Part shown: positions 46,484 to 59,745 of the stretch, piece by piece
How the letters are laid out: each line of letters opens with the position of its first letter
Numbering within the stretch: position 1 is the stretch's first letter
Source: Polyodon spathula
Taxonomy: Eukaryota > Chordata > Actinopteri > Acipenseriformes > Polyodontidae
Assembly: GCF_017654505.1 (NCBI RefSeq)
Contig: NC_054549.1
Span: 29,499,854 to 29,563,853, forward strand
Direction: 5' to 3'
DNA length: 64,000 nucleotides
Made by a program: the position numbers and the translations under genes
The notes under the pieces: model-generated
Seen by the model: the letters and a program-made list of their open reading frames with translations, nothing else
Database searches by the model: none
What the model was told of the DNA's origin: nothing

Positions 46484-49400
46484 TGAAAACTATCAACAAA
46501 CAAACTTTGCTCTTGCTTTAACATTACCAGATACTTACAATTAGGCCACCAGCTTCAGTATATACTGTATGCCAGTGTCACATGCACACAGTTAGCACAT
46601 GCCAGCTCGGAATCTATCCATATTCAATAGAGTCTACCATAGCAGTTTTGCTTTGCTGTTGGTCATCACAGAAGACGTGGCTCTTTGTTGGTTCAGTTTT
46701 AGTCCTTAATGAGTAACACTTGCTAGCTGCCTATAATTGTCATTTTGCCATCTGTTTTACAGTACTACCATACTCAGACCAAATATTAAAGAAAATGTAT
46801 TTCTTTGAATTAAAACACTCTTCTTATACTGTCAGACTTATTTATCACCATTTGAGAGCTCTTACAAAATACACATCTTATATAAACTTGTTTTATTGGC
46901 ACATCATAGCAAACACCATTAAAAATGGATGCCCAAGAACATGCAATGCCTGTAACGCTAAACTAAAGCAAACTACTGTATGTAATTGTACATGTACCTG
47001 CTAGGTACATGTGTACTGCATTTAAAACATGCGTTTTCCAGACAGGTGAAAGTTTTCAACTGTTGTGGAAGACAAGGGTGTGATTGTTGAGAAGCATCAT
47101 GTCACCAGACATATTATGCATATTTAAGTGTGCATTATTTATTCTTTAATTACAGAAAGCTTTAAAGGTCCAAAAATGTTAATTATTTGTGTAAACAACA
47201 CAGTAATGAGAACTACATTGTAACTAAAGACACATGTGTAATTATAATATATTTTCCACATATTGTAACTTAAAATAAGGTATTATCTTTGATAGATTAA
47301 AAAAAAAAAGCTGAAATACATTAAGTGAGGCGCATGAGATGATTAATCGCCAGTGGGTCAAAACGGCTGTTTTCAATAGAGAGCCAGAAAGAACTCCAGT
47401 TTTAGAAACAACATTGCAGCCATGACCCGAATAAAAAGATTGATCCTTCAAGTGGGAAGTACCCAGTAACTACAATAGTGAAGGACCGGAGGCAATTCAT
47501 TCAATACCATAAACTACAACCAGGCAGCGTATAAACTCAATACACAAATAGACTATACAAATTCAGAACATGCACCAGAATGAAGATATGAGTGAGTTCA
47601 GTTGCATAAGATATGTATTTTTGTATTCTGAATAGTAAAAGCACATAAACGTACTGCATAGCTAACAATGGTTTCACTGTATGTAAACATGTTTAAACTT
47701 TATTAAAAATGATTATTAACAAAAAAAAAGTGTTGATTACTACCATGTAAGAGAATGTTGTATTATTTGATTTGTTAAATATCATATTTATCTCAATAAA
47801 AGGGGAAAGTGTGACGTACAGGTCTTTAAAGCGTCTCACTTTAGCAGGTTTAAAAATGTTAATTCTAAAGTTAAGACCTGTTTAGCTTCAAAATATGATT
47901 CCCCCAAGCCACATATTCATTTTTCCTTGGACAATAGTGGCTACTAGACCTGATGTTCAGTAGAAAAATAAATATTACATGATAACATACAGGCCTGCCT
48001 GTTACACATCGTGGGTCCCTGAAGAGTAACTGATCAGATTACTCCTCCTGATTTATAACTCAGCAGCTGTACTGGTGGCATACAGGCCCCACAAGAACAA
48101 AACCAAAACAATAGGTGGGTCTTAATTTAGTAAAGTGACCTCTTATTACAAATGACTTCACAGGGGTTTGAGTAGAGGGGCCAATTATTATTGACAACCA
48201 TCAAAAATGAATTAGTCCAGGATATGGAATGGATGAGCTCTGCTTTAGACAGAAGGAGGTGGTTTTCTTGAGACGGTTACTGGTGACTAGCTTTGTTATT
48301 TAAGCACACTTTTACTGGTTTATTGTGTCTCGGAGCCAATGGCATCATTTGTGATTATTTTTACTTGAACTAGCTTTCAGTCTCTTTAATCATCGTCATC
48401 AGCTAACACAAAGTCCAACTTATATAAAATCAGTGTTGCCCTTTGCTAGAATTTCAAGGTGAGGAACTAGAGCAAAAGTGTAAATGAAATAAGTAGGGTT
48501 CACAAAACTATAATAACGAATGGGTCAGCTGGGTTTCAGAAGCGAAAAGTGACCCCTGACTTGTGGGCTGAACATACAGCTCCACATTGAAACAATGAAG
48601 TGATGGCTGCTCTGCCAGCTCACAGCACAGATGGCAGATTCCCACATACTCTGGGGCAGAGTATGATAAATGAGAGGCAGGCTACTGTACCACTCAGTGT
48701 TATAAATATATCAGGGTTCCCCAGGGCCCACTTATTCTCACTGCTATTCCATAAAGCCCAGGTTTGGTTCCTGCTAGGAAATGGGCTATAATTGTCCTTG
48801 TTACCGCTTGAAACCTCATAGGCCTTGCTGGATCACCTTCATTTTTCATGCCCACTAAAAACTGCCCTGACAGCCTTAACTTATTTTCAAGAACAGAATA
48901 TAAAGTTATGGCAGGACTATCAGACAAGGTGAGAGTGGAGATAGATTAATTGTGATTTTGAAGTGCAACTGTGTGCGTTTATTAATGTGCGTTTGTGAAC
49001 ACGTGTATGTGTTTAGCACACATTCAGATAGCTCTGGGAAAGAATGAAAACACCCATGAAGTCAAAACATGTTTAAGGTTCTAACATTTTCTTTATATTC
49101 TACGGTTAGGCATTTGTGAATTTTTATTTTTTTTTTGTTTTTAATGTGCAATTGTTTTGATTGTAGAGTGTATGTGTTTCAATAGTTATGTTTTAATCAT
49201 TTGCAATCTAAAACTATTGCTGAAAAATCCATATTGTCATATTATTAAATATGGTCATATCCACAATAGTTTAACTTATGAATTATTTAAAGAATGTTAA
49301 AGTCTGTTTTTTATTAATAAAGTTAAGACTAAAAAGTAACGACTGTAGTTTTTCTCATCCTGGAGACATGGTTTTGCTGAATGTATTCATCCAGGTCAAA

Positions 49401-50938
49401 TTGAATTGCCGTCCTGGCTTCCTATATAAGAACAATATAGTATCGAGGGTATAGTGTTCTATAGTAAACTAGACATTTAGCTAATACTATACAATACTAC
49501 TGTATAGTACTTTTTACTGTACTGAATATAATGGAGCCTATCATGGCCCAGCATCCTATTGCCAGTGTTATGGCAGATGTTTATATTTCGCCCTTGTATG
49601 TGGTAAGTCCTACAGGTCTTTTTTATTGTATTAAGTTTTGAGTATGTTATGTTTGCTTTCCTACCCCTACAGACAATGGCTCCCAGTGTCAAAGCAGATG
49701 CTTTATCTGTCTATGACAATTTGAATTGTCAGCGTTTGTGCCTGCCCTGGTGATTACACAGTCACTTGTTTTTAAATAGAAAATGTCTAGGCTTTCAAAA
49801 GACAAATTGCTTCATTGTGGACTTGACTTGGGTGGCCTGTTGGAGCACAGTGTTTGAAATGTCTGAAATCCCATGATGTCAGTGTTCCATCCTCCCTTGA
49901 TAACAAAAACAATGTACCTCTGAGCCAATATTTATTTTGATCTGGAAAGCTTTCTCCATACAATCTTCTGCACCCTGTGTGACTAGGGACATGTGAGTGC
50001 ACAAGGTTAACAGATAGGTAGGCTTGTATGGCTTTGGAATTATAAAAAGATGCATTGGCTTACAGTACTGAAATTCGGAGGATATAAAAATGGCCCAGAT
50101 AACGTCATGGAAAATTGTTACTTGTTTTTCTTATCGATCAATCAATCAGTATCAAATGGAATACCTTCCTCATGGTCAACAAATGTTGTGTGTCTCCCTG
50201 TCATGTGAACGCAGGGGGTGGTGTTCATTCCAACTGTAAACCCAGGCCTTGGTTCTGCCAACGTGTGCAGAGGTGCCAGTGATATTTTGATAACCGGGCA
50301 GTGCTGAGGTAGGTTGATATAATTTATAGTCGCCATGGCACACACAACAGAAGAATCAAACTGAGCAGCTGCCTTCAACCTAAAATATTTTTCTGACAGA
50401 GCACTCGAAACACAGTATCAAAAATAAGCCGCTACGACCATCACTCTGTCCACATATCTATTAAATCTCTTTGTCAACCATTCTTCAGCCAAAACCATAT
50501 CTATCTGGGGTAGAACACAAAGATGGAAACACTTGCCATGCTAAACATTTATTATTAGCAAACCTATTTCACTGTCAAAAAAGTGTAGGGTCACCATGGA
50601 CTGCTTGGCCCTTGGTTAAGCAGCTTGGTAACATGATACAGGTTTTGAGGGGAAAATAAGTAATTGATTTGACAGCGGGAAAGTGGGTTGAGACGGTGAG
50701 GTGACATTAAAATTTGGAATTTCAAATTAGGTAGAAAATAGAAGGGTGAATCCAATTATTTATTTTTAAATGTTGTGTCATAGCAGTCTGTAATCTCAGG
50801 TAAATATAAACATTATACCTTAATTAAATATACTGCTGTTTACAAATATGCTGCAATATTCTCCTATTTGTAGGATTCCAGGCAACTTTTGTTGCCCAAA
50901 ATGCACTAGATTACACCTCTTATACAATCTGTGACAAC
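46461..50938. other. Right flank of the LINE block, no gene seen
   Basis: Unique AT-rich DNA. Frames reach 94 codons (46720-47004) with no motif. A small hairpin, ACTATACA, seven bases, TGTATAGT, lies at 49486-49508. No SINE promoter boxes or transposon ends are recognised. Confidence 0.5.
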
Positions 50939-50998
50939 CCACACACAATGTTTACACACACACACACTCACTCGCGCACTCACGCACACCACACACAG
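50939..50998. repeat. CA-rich imperfect microsatellite
   Basis: CA repeats broken by CTCA, CGCG and CGCA steps. A related GT-rich stretch lies at about 51370-51420. Confidence 0.8.
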
Positions 50999-53900
50999 TT
51001 ATACTCACACAAGCAGTTTTGATTGAAATTGAAAATAAAATACTTTTTAATTTCACAGTTGATCTCTTTGGCGTTAATGCAGCAGTCTTGTTGTGTGCCT
51101 GGGGAGAGATGTCATTTATTGCACCACCAGGGTAGCGATAGAATGAAGCTTTAATAGTTGTTGTATTATTATAATTTGTCATAATTGTATAACTGGTCTC
51201 AATCAGTCTGATTCTGCTGTGTGTGGTTTAAACTGAAGGGTAATTAAAAAATAAATGTGTCTGTGTGAGGGTGGGGGGGGTTCAAATGAAATGTACATTA
51301 CACACACTGTTGAGAATTCAACGTCTGGTAAGAGGATCAAGATGTAAAATCTGTTTAATTCCACAGGTAGTGTATGTGTGTGTGCATGTGAATGTGAGTG
51401 TTTGGGTGTGTAAGTGTATGTTTTTATTCTGGCCAAAACTCTATTCAGTTCTGTAATTGAGCTTCATATGGTAAGAAAACAATATTGCCAGGCCGAATAA
51501 TATTAACCCTTATATATATATGAGGTCCCCATGAGGTCACATCATCATTTAATTAATTGCAGTTACCCAGCTATACCTGCATGTGAATACAGGATAAAAG
51601 GGTTACAAATGCTGAATGCTAAAATGAGTACACTGACCGGAACCATGTTGATTAGATCTTTTATTGTCCCACAATCTTCCGGAAATGAAAGAGCTCTGAC
51701 TAATGTCAAATGTGTCTAAAACATTTGAAAACATATCACTTTACCGGTTGTATAATGACATCACATATAAATTGTTCGACCCATATATACCATATTCTAC
51801 AAATTCATGATGGGTTCAAATTAAATACCATAGGAAAATAAAAAACACGTTTCTATTGAATTCATATGGATTTAAGTAACACTTTTACTGGTATGCCAAG
51901 TAAGAATATGTCCATTTCATTTATAATATTATATATGCCTTATAATAGTTTTATGCTGTATGTTTTCAAATGTATTATTATTATAGTTGACAAATTGTTA
52001 CAATTACAGCTGTTTTAGTTGAACTAAAGACTTGAAATCAGAGAGGGCACTTCACTCAGCTTAGTATGTAATTTTCATACAGAGGTGCGCTTTGTCAATG
52101 TAATATCCTGTTGTCAACATTGTTCAAATTACAGGACTGCCTCAATTATAATGTTTAAATTATGTAGTGTGTAAGTTATAAACATTCTTCCAGCCAATGG
52201 CTCTGAAAGCTTCGGGCCCAGAAAGACACGTTTATTACTCTCTACTGGTTCTCTAGAAATGCCAACCTAACAGCTGCCATACCATGCTCACTAATGGAAA
52301 ATATACATGTATGTAGGTATAAATTCTATTAAAATCCTTTGCTTATATTTAAGAAGCGACGATTATCTGTTCAGTGTTATCAATTATTCAGTAAGTAAAG
52401 GATCTGAGGTCTAAGTTGGGTACACGGGGCAAGAAAAGTCCCACCTCGAGCCGTTATGTACTAAGGCAGGTGTCCAAGGCAGGTCAGTATTCATTATAAA
52501 GAGCATTATAGGTATCAGAGCCCAGAATCAACCGTTACCTCCTTCATTCAGGGATACACTGGTCCCACCAAATAGCAACAACAGACATTAAAAAAGCAGA
52601 GGCATATAGAATATTAACTCATGTTTGTAACTCTTTTGCTAATGCATTGCTGTGATTGAAGCTTGTCATATTGTGTCTCATAAGAGCCATAAAACACTTC
52701 AATAAAATGGATCATAGAGCAGCACCGTATTTTTTGTTTGCATCTACCCCTCAGCCAGATTCAAACAGGGTCCTAAAGCTTAGGACCGGACAAGGACATT
52801 TTTGATGCACTAGACAGGTTCATTCGCCCTTGTGTATCTTGGGGGTGCTGAGCTTCGAATGATATTCTTTCTTGGTTGTTAATACACAGACCCTGAAACA
52901 CTTGTGAAAGGTGACCATACATTACCAGAACAGGTGGCATCTGAACCATCATCTACTGTGTGCTATTAGCATATCCAGTGGGCATCTTGTTAACACATTT
53001 ACAGCTCCCCAGTGCAATACAGAACCCTGAAATAGCCCTATAAATGATTGCAGTGACAGGGTGAATTGGCAGCAAAGGACATTGTTAACCATTGGGTGAG
53101 AGAGGAGCTGCCAAGTCACATGGACAGAGTTCCTTGGACAGACACATGGAAACATGCAAAATCACAGTTGTTGTTTTGACTCATGGCAACACATTTCATC
53201 TGGTGCTGTCGCTAATTGGTTTTGATATCCAGCAGTGCCATGTTACTTTTCATTCCATTGTATTTCCAGAATGCCCATTCCAAGAATTTCCCTGTAAATG
53301 TGACAGCCTGCGTTGGTTAGTTTAATACACGCTGTGTACTTTGGAATGAGTTGCTTACTAATTACAATAATTTCAATTGCATGTGAGTTACAATAAATAG
53401 GTGGTGATCTTCAGAAATAATATCTTTTTAATGACTCCTCTAAGAGATTCTTTAAGGAAACTGTTAAAGGAGTCAAGCGTTAAAACACATTCAATATGGA
53501 AAATATTCCAATCAAAGCTAAGCTTTCAGTACAAAAGAAAATGTGAGGAACAATTAAACTAAGCAGAGTCTCTGTTTTTCATGACGTTCCCTAACCAAGT
53601 TATTTATTCAAATTTGTAGCAAACATGTCCATATATGAATAGACAGAAAATAGCCTCAATTTGGGCAATTTTGGAAATAAACAATGCATACTTTTAGTTT
53701 CATTACATACAACACAACAGAACATGCAACAATGTTACTACTGTCCTCTACCTTGGATTTATATTAATCAGAAACAGCAGTGATTTACTGCAAAATATGA
53801 CTTATACAGTATCTTGAAACAAAAAAAATCACCAAGTGTAGGTTTTAACAGCAGAAATAAACTGCTGTGAGAGTCAAACAAGTGTGACAATAGGAGTTAA

Positions 53901-54370
53901 TACATTTAATATTGGGTGAGTGTCTGTTAGTTCTTAAAATGTAATATATTTATATGTGGACCACTTTTCAAATCATAATTTTATTATGGTTCTAAAGTAA
54001 GAAGTAAAATCTCTTTTAAAAATATGAAAAGTAAAAATATAAGCTGATCCCTGGAGCCAGCATTACACTTCAGCCATCAACACCAGATAGAAGGATAGCT
54101 ACATCATCACATGTAAAGCAACGCAAATGGATGGAGATGCAGATGGATCACATTAGTTTACTGTCAGCATGAAGTTTTAACATCTACTCTCATGTAATGG
54201 AAATCATGTAATATCAAGTGATAACTAGGGTTGTTTGTTTTGATTTTTGTTTCCCAAAATGAAGCCCAACAACAAACCAAATTAGGAAAGCCACTGAGGA
54301 AAGAGAGAGAAAGGGAGAAAGAGAGGTGGGGAGATTTCAGAAAACTGAATTTTTTATCATTTTCCTGTCA
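50999..54370. other. Unique DNA, no gene seen
   Basis: Only short chance frames (up to 77 codons). A purine-rich run lies at 54300-54328. Nothing else is recognised. Confidence 0.5.
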
Positions 54371-54384
54371 GTTGCCATAGAAAC
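54371..54384 (+). promoter_or_regulatory. RFX X-box consensus match
   Basis: GTTGCCATAGAAAC fits the RFX consensus GTHNYYATRRNAAC at every position. RFX factors bind such sites in ciliary and immune gene promoters and enhancers. The site lies in a GC-balanced patch (54340-54480), but no nearby gene start is visible. Confidence 0.4.
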
Positions 54385-54956
54385 AGCTCCCCTCCAGCAA
54401 AAACATCCAGTGATCCAAGATATTCAGTTCTTAAGACTGGGCAAGTCTATGCGTAAAGAGCCTCAAAAGAGATGCCAAGGATTGTTTTTAAACTGACAAA
54501 TCAATACTGAGTTGTTTTAATAATATTTCACTTATTAATTCATGTTTTTATTTCAGTTTTACTTAAACCTGTCTCTTTTTTCCATTCTGTCACCACCTAG
54601 ATGGAATTAACCCTCTGGTTTCAGATTTGTTGCCACTTGATTGACTAAAACAACAAGGGAGTGACCTAATTGCACAAAAAGCTGAACAAAAAACTGAATA
54701 CACTTTTGAGGTCTTGAAAGCTTGTGTTTGTATATCACAGTATCAACTCTTAAAAAAGCATAAATTATATAACTCAAGCTGCCACATATAATATAATGCA
54801 GACAGAGGCGTCAGTGGGATTACAATTCCTACAACAACAATCCTACAGCAACATTCCAGCATTTCATATGCTTCTTCCCCAATTCATGCATAAACATCTT
54901 TTTTGTTCTAACTTAATCACAGACCAAATGGAATTAATGCAAGCAAATTGTTGTTG

Positions 54957-54980
54957 TTTTTTTTTTTTTTTTTTTTTTTT
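54957..54980. repeat. Poly(T) run
   Basis: 24 consecutive T residues. It could be the poly(A) tail of a minus-strand retroposed sequence to its right, but no matching body or target duplication was recognised. Confidence 0.9.
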
Positions 54981-55581
54981 ACTTTACTAAGTTCTGTACT
55001 ACTTCCATATTGTGAAGGCAGTAAGAAGGGATTGCTCATAAACTAGCTGAATATTGAAAAGGTGGTGCTTGTGTGTTAAACATTGACCCCAATAATTCTT
55101 TAGGGCTTTCTCTTGAACCCTTGTTCCTATCAAGAACCAACTCTTGGATCTATGTAATGGATTTAAAATGAAACACTTGCAGCCCTCAGCAATCTCTTGT
55201 CAGTAGTTCTTTGCAATATTAACATATTGAGGTAAAAAAAAAATAAAAATTATGCCATGTTTGCATTTGTAGAGAAGAAACTATAGTACTTCTAGTTTTC
55301 TTCTATTACTTAGGGTAAGAAAACACTATCATACATACAGACACGCAGTCTCACAAACACAATCCTACATCTCTTCTTACAACTCTGTCACTCCATGAAC
55401 TACACAGGTATGCTCCTGCTACTACCAGCTCCAGCAGCAGGTGGTCATAAATGTCTTCTCCAGCCTCCGCTGCTGCTTAGGGAAGAAAAGAAAAACTCAT
55501 CAAAATGTGCGTCCCCTGAGTGAAGTTGAAAAAAGAAAACATTTGTAGTCAGGGTTTTTGAAAGGTTAATGCATGACTTTT

Positions 55582-55936
55582 GGGGCCTCTAAGTTACTCA
55601 TCTGGTCAAGGCATGGCAGTGTGGTGTGCCGCGTGAGTCAGACAGTCAGAGGAGCACAAGTTCATTTCCTGGCTTTGTGAAGTAGCCAGTCATCATTCGG
55701 GATTCCACAAGAAGCTTGGCTCTGTAGCTACTGTGGCCCCTACTGGTCTGGGCCCGGCAAGACGGTCATTGTTCTCTAAGGGCCACTAGTTTGCAAACAT
55801 CCACAGTCTGGGATCTGGGTGCAAAGAAATGGTTGGCTTGGCAGTGGGGTCAAAGAAGGCCTAATGACTTCAAATTTTCCTGAGATGGTGTGGAGAGATA
55901 CTGCAATGAGGGGAAATCTTAATTGAGAAGAAAAAC
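55582..55936 (+). mobile_element. tRNA-derived SINE, second family
   Basis: The head GGGCCTCTAAGTTACTCATC with a CTGGTCAAGGC A-box region and a B-box-like AGTTCATTTCC at 55659-55669 parallels the SINE at 25427 but has a different body (CTGTGGCCCCTACTGGTCTG...). It ends near AATTGAGAAGAAAAA, an A-rich tail. The B box deviates from the consensus at the first G and at the purine, so this copy is decayed. Confidence 0.65.
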
Positions 55937-57039
55937 ATTTTGATTAAAATTGGTTTATACAGCCTATCATAAAACTAAGAAAAAAACAACACATATGTCC
56001 TTATAAAGCTACACTTTACTTTCATGTTTTTACCATAGTGTAGTGCAGTAAATCTTTTTAAATGATGTACTGTGTGGGGGGGCTGGATGTCAATGGTTCT
56101 TTCCTGTGCAAAAACTGAAAAACTGATACAGGATGATTCAGTTCCACATCACTTGTAAAAGAAGAACGGGATTATTAACCAAGTACCCTGGAAAATGGTC
56201 CCATGGAAGCTTTACTTCCACTTGCTTCATGCTTCTTTGGAAATCAGACCTTAAATTCCAAAAGCCACCTTGTGTAAACAAGTTCATTTCCCCATCCCAG
56301 CATGGGCACAGGACATCCTGGCAAATGTGTGTGTCTCAACACAGATAACAATCCTGTACTGACATCTTCAATGAAAAGAGAACACAACAGAAGGGGCAAA
56401 GCACTTTACACACATATGGCCCCAACGTTTACTAGAACAAATTGGGGTAAAAGTTTATCAAAGAATAGTAACGTATAATGAAAGCATGGTAAAGCATAGT
56501 AAAGCACTGAGAATTACGATAATTCAATTCAATAGAATTCTCCTTTTTTGGTTATGATATCCTGTTCTCCCATGCTTGGGTTAATGGTTTCTCAGAGAAT
56601 AAGAGGCCCCAGAGGTATATCACAGTCCCGCTCAGAGCATCTCACAACAAGACAAGTTGTCTATTTTGTGTAATTTTTTTTTTGTTTCATATTTTATAAA
56701 CATACAGTATAATAAATACATTTATGGATCATTGTTCAAATGTTTCAAGTGCAAAGTTTAAACCTTTATAGGTGTTGTAATGCTTTCCTATCAAAATGGG
56801 AGTGATTTATAAGCCTGCTCTTTCTACTAGTCACTCACAAAGCATGCACAAGCACAAGCATGCATTCACACACCCTTGCACAGATTTACTTATACAACAT
56901 TCAACTTTGTTAATAAAAATATAAGATCAAATTTACTCAGATAACCAGAATATTGTAGGTGTTCCAATTATTAATCAATTTCCTACAGGAAGGGAGGAAG
57001 GTCATGGTGGATTAAGCAAAGTGTAAATAAAACCAATAC
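55937..57039. other. Unique DNA with dispersed-repeat copies
   Basis: No gene is supported. 56025-56053 repeats 20599-20627 (26 of 29 positions), and 56480-56510 carries AGCATGGTAAAGCATAGTAAA, both of the CATGGTAAA-type dispersed family. Confidence 0.5.
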
Positions 57040-57260
57040 ACAATAGAGGCATTGTGTGATTAAAGGACAGTGCAGCTTTACATAATGATAGATTTACAGA
57101 GAGGAGTCTCCCTTTTGTTCGCTTCCAGAATGACGGCACACTATGTTGGCCGATAAGGTTACACATAGCCATTTTGAATGGGTGCCAGCCACTCCATTAT
57201 CGCCTCCATTCTAATCTCCCATATCTGCCTCCCCACTGTGCTGCTATCTGTCGCAAATTA
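57040..57260. promoter_or_regulatory. Candidate conserved non-coding element
   Basis: A GC-balanced, repeat-free stretch with many word types seen in vertebrate enhancers: GCCATTTTGAATGGG, CCATTCTAATCTCCC, CTTTACATAATGATAG and a CCTTTTGTTCG SOX-like core. No open frame of note runs through it. The call rests on texture, not on comparison. Confidence 0.3.
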
Positions 57261-57639
57261 CAGGTTTAAAAGCAAAACGTAGCTCTAACTTCTCCAGAAT
57301 CCAATTAATATCCATTCGAAAAGTAGAAACTAGTTTTCTTTATAATGTTAGTGTTTGTGAGTTGTGGTCTTCAAATTGTAAGGGTCTACTGGGGAGAACC
57401 CTTGGGTGTCCAGCAACTCAGTATCAAACAAAAGTCTATTTGCAAGGTGCAAAGGTACAATACATCAGAACATGTTCAGGGTCAGGGTCCATTTCCTGGC
57501 ACATGCCCATTATCTGCCAAAAATATGGACCACCCAAAAACCTTGGCGGTCAACGGTTACTTAAAGGGGCAACCGTAATATACAATAAGCATGTATTTAA
57601 GTAACTAATAAAGGGGTGGCTGTTATGTATATTGTATAA

Positions 57640-57963
57640 TAGGGGTTGTTACAGAATGTGATAGACTGTGATTACATTTTGTTGCAGTCAGGCGCTGGAA
57701 ACCAGAAGGACAACCTGTCTAAAGTCGCAGCTCTGGAGGATTTCAATGTACGGGACTGCATATTTCCCATGGTACATTATCTGTGTATTATGGTCCCTTG
57801 TGAGGCTATTATAAGCAAGAAATTGGAGATACATTTCCCTTTCACATCCTTGTTGCAGTTTCAAGTCTCTTGTTCTGGGTGCCGCTGTGCGCTCAGTAAA
57901 AGCTTCATTCACATAACCAAAACGACAATATTGTGTTTTATTAAAAAAAAAAAAAAAAAAAAA
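57640..57963 (+). other. Possible retroposed fragment with poly(A)
   Basis: A GC-balanced 300-bp segment ends TTGTGTTTTATT directly followed by 21 A residues (57943-57963). Both strands hold frames of 108-113 codons that run through the A/T homopolymer and are probably chance. A processed pseudogene or 5'-truncated retroposon is possible. I could not find a target duplication. Confidence 0.3.
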
Positions 57964-58084
57964 GTGTACTGAAATAAAAGTATGTTCAAGATTTTCATTA
58001 CCTAATACTACAATGTCACAGCCTGACACATGGCAATGACACTAAGTAGTTTACAACCTGGGGGAGAAAAAAAAACTTTTCCCT

Positions 58085-58290
58085 ATAAAGTTTATAAAAT
58101 TGCTTTGACAAGACAGTGCCGCCAGTTTGATTTATGGGTCCTCACTTTCATCAGCTAGGCTCGGCTCAAAGCAATAGGCTCAAAGTCACTGAGCAGAAAA
58201 ATGTCATTTCAAAGAAATAAAGAGCTGATATAACAGAATGGGCTCTTTCAAAGGAAAATAAAGCCTTGACAAAGTCAGAGTTTTTATTGC
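58085..58290. promoter_or_regulatory. Candidate conserved non-coding element
   Basis: A repeat-free stretch with CAAAG-type TCF/SOX words repeated (CTCAAAGCAATAGG, CTCAAAGTCACTG, TTTCAAAGAAAT, TTTCAAAGGAAA, TTGACAAAGTC) and GCCGCCAGTTTGATTTATGG. The clustering of (T/A)CAAAG cores within 200 bp is notable. Confidence 0.3.
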
Positions 58291-58495
58291 ATGCTAGTTT
58301 CTCTGTCAGAACAGTAGTACTTTCACTGTGCTTTCAAGTTAAATTGCAGGTAATAGCTTCCACTGCTTAATGGAATGAGTAATAAAAGGAGAGACTAACT
58401 TTGACAAGTTATGACATTTAGTTTTTATTAAAATTTCCTAAGCAACCAGGTAAATTCAGACTGTGGTCCCACCACAAGTTAAATTTAATTATTGC

Positions 58496-58496
<1 letters not shown>

Positions 58497-58562
<66 letters not shown>
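58497..58562. repeat. (ATT)n microsatellite
   Basis: About 65 bp of ATT trinucleotide repeat, the longest of the four AAT/ATT tracts. It creates a spurious poly-isoleucine frame on the minus strand. Confidence 0.97.
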
Positions 58563-59745
58563 GTATTTTGCAATGTTTTTGAATTAACAGTATGGGGTTT
58601 CAGTTGGTGACATATCTGTCCTTCAATGCAGAAAAAGCCAAAGACTTTAATCTCATAAAACAAAATACTATGTAATACCATAAAAGGTTTAAAACAGTTC
58701 TGCTCATTTCATTTCTCTGAAGACTTGGTTGTAATTGTTTCCATCTGAAGGTGCTGCTACTACGACTACTTCATCTGGAAATCCTAACCTAATTAAACCA
58801 AGTCACTCCTCTGCTTCCTTTGTCAGTCTCCAACTGTCATAAGATATAAAGCAGACATACTCGGACTGAATCTGTTAGCGAATGTCAATCACTGGTGACA
58901 GCACACATTTTAGAGAAACAAATCACCAGCAAAAATGCCCATCAACTAACAAACAACTTCAGTTCAACGAGCTGAAGATGAATGAGTAGCTATTGTTGGA
59001 TCACCTTCAAGAAAAAACGGATACAGTCATGAATATACGGAACAAAGAGAAGTGTGCATAAAGCATTAGCAAAATACATAGGATTGCCATGTCAGGTTAA
59101 TGCATTATGATATGTGACCTCTCTTATGTAATAAATTCTGGACACAAACAGCATATGTGAATGGAGCAGAGCACCAGTTAAATACGAAGAAATACTGTGT
59201 TTTGAATGACCACTGGGTTGTGATTTCAGTCATAGGTTTAGTATTTTATTGCTTTAAATAACACATTCTTAATAAATAAAAAAAAAAATCTAACCTGAAT
59301 GCAATGCTACTCACTATTATCATCTCAAATTCTTAGTTATAAAACACGCCATGAACATTTAAATAATGTGGTCATTTTCAATGTCTTAATGACAAGGTGC
59401 TTGACTCCTAAAAACATACCATACTTTTGTTTTATTAATATCTTACGACTGAGAGTTTAAAGCTGTAACTTAATGACTGTTATTAATTTGATTTCTAACA
59501 ATAAAGTTGGCCTTAAAATAAGTTAGGTTTTTTGCTGGGTTAAGCCAAAAATTGCAAATTTTGACCTGGCTTTTTTTTCTTTTTTTTATCCACTTGCTGC
59601 ATGCAACAACAGGTTAAATTTTTTTCATGATTGTAATAACAGGTTTTCAATTGTGCTTTTTTCACAAAGAGCCCTGCACCCAACGACATATCAGAGAGTC
59701 CCTCCACACCATCAAAACCTTTCTGACCATCCTCACACCTGCCAA
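58563..59745. other. Unique DNA, no gene seen
   Basis: No supported gene or mobile element. T-rich runs occur near 59570-59590. Confidence 0.5.

Noticed and set aside
57688..58029. 113-codon minus-strand frame
   Set aside because: It reads through the 21-base homopolymer as poly-phenylalanine and has no family signature.
58418..58681. Minus-strand frame with a long isoleucine run
   Set aside because: Made by translating the (ATT)n microsatellite.
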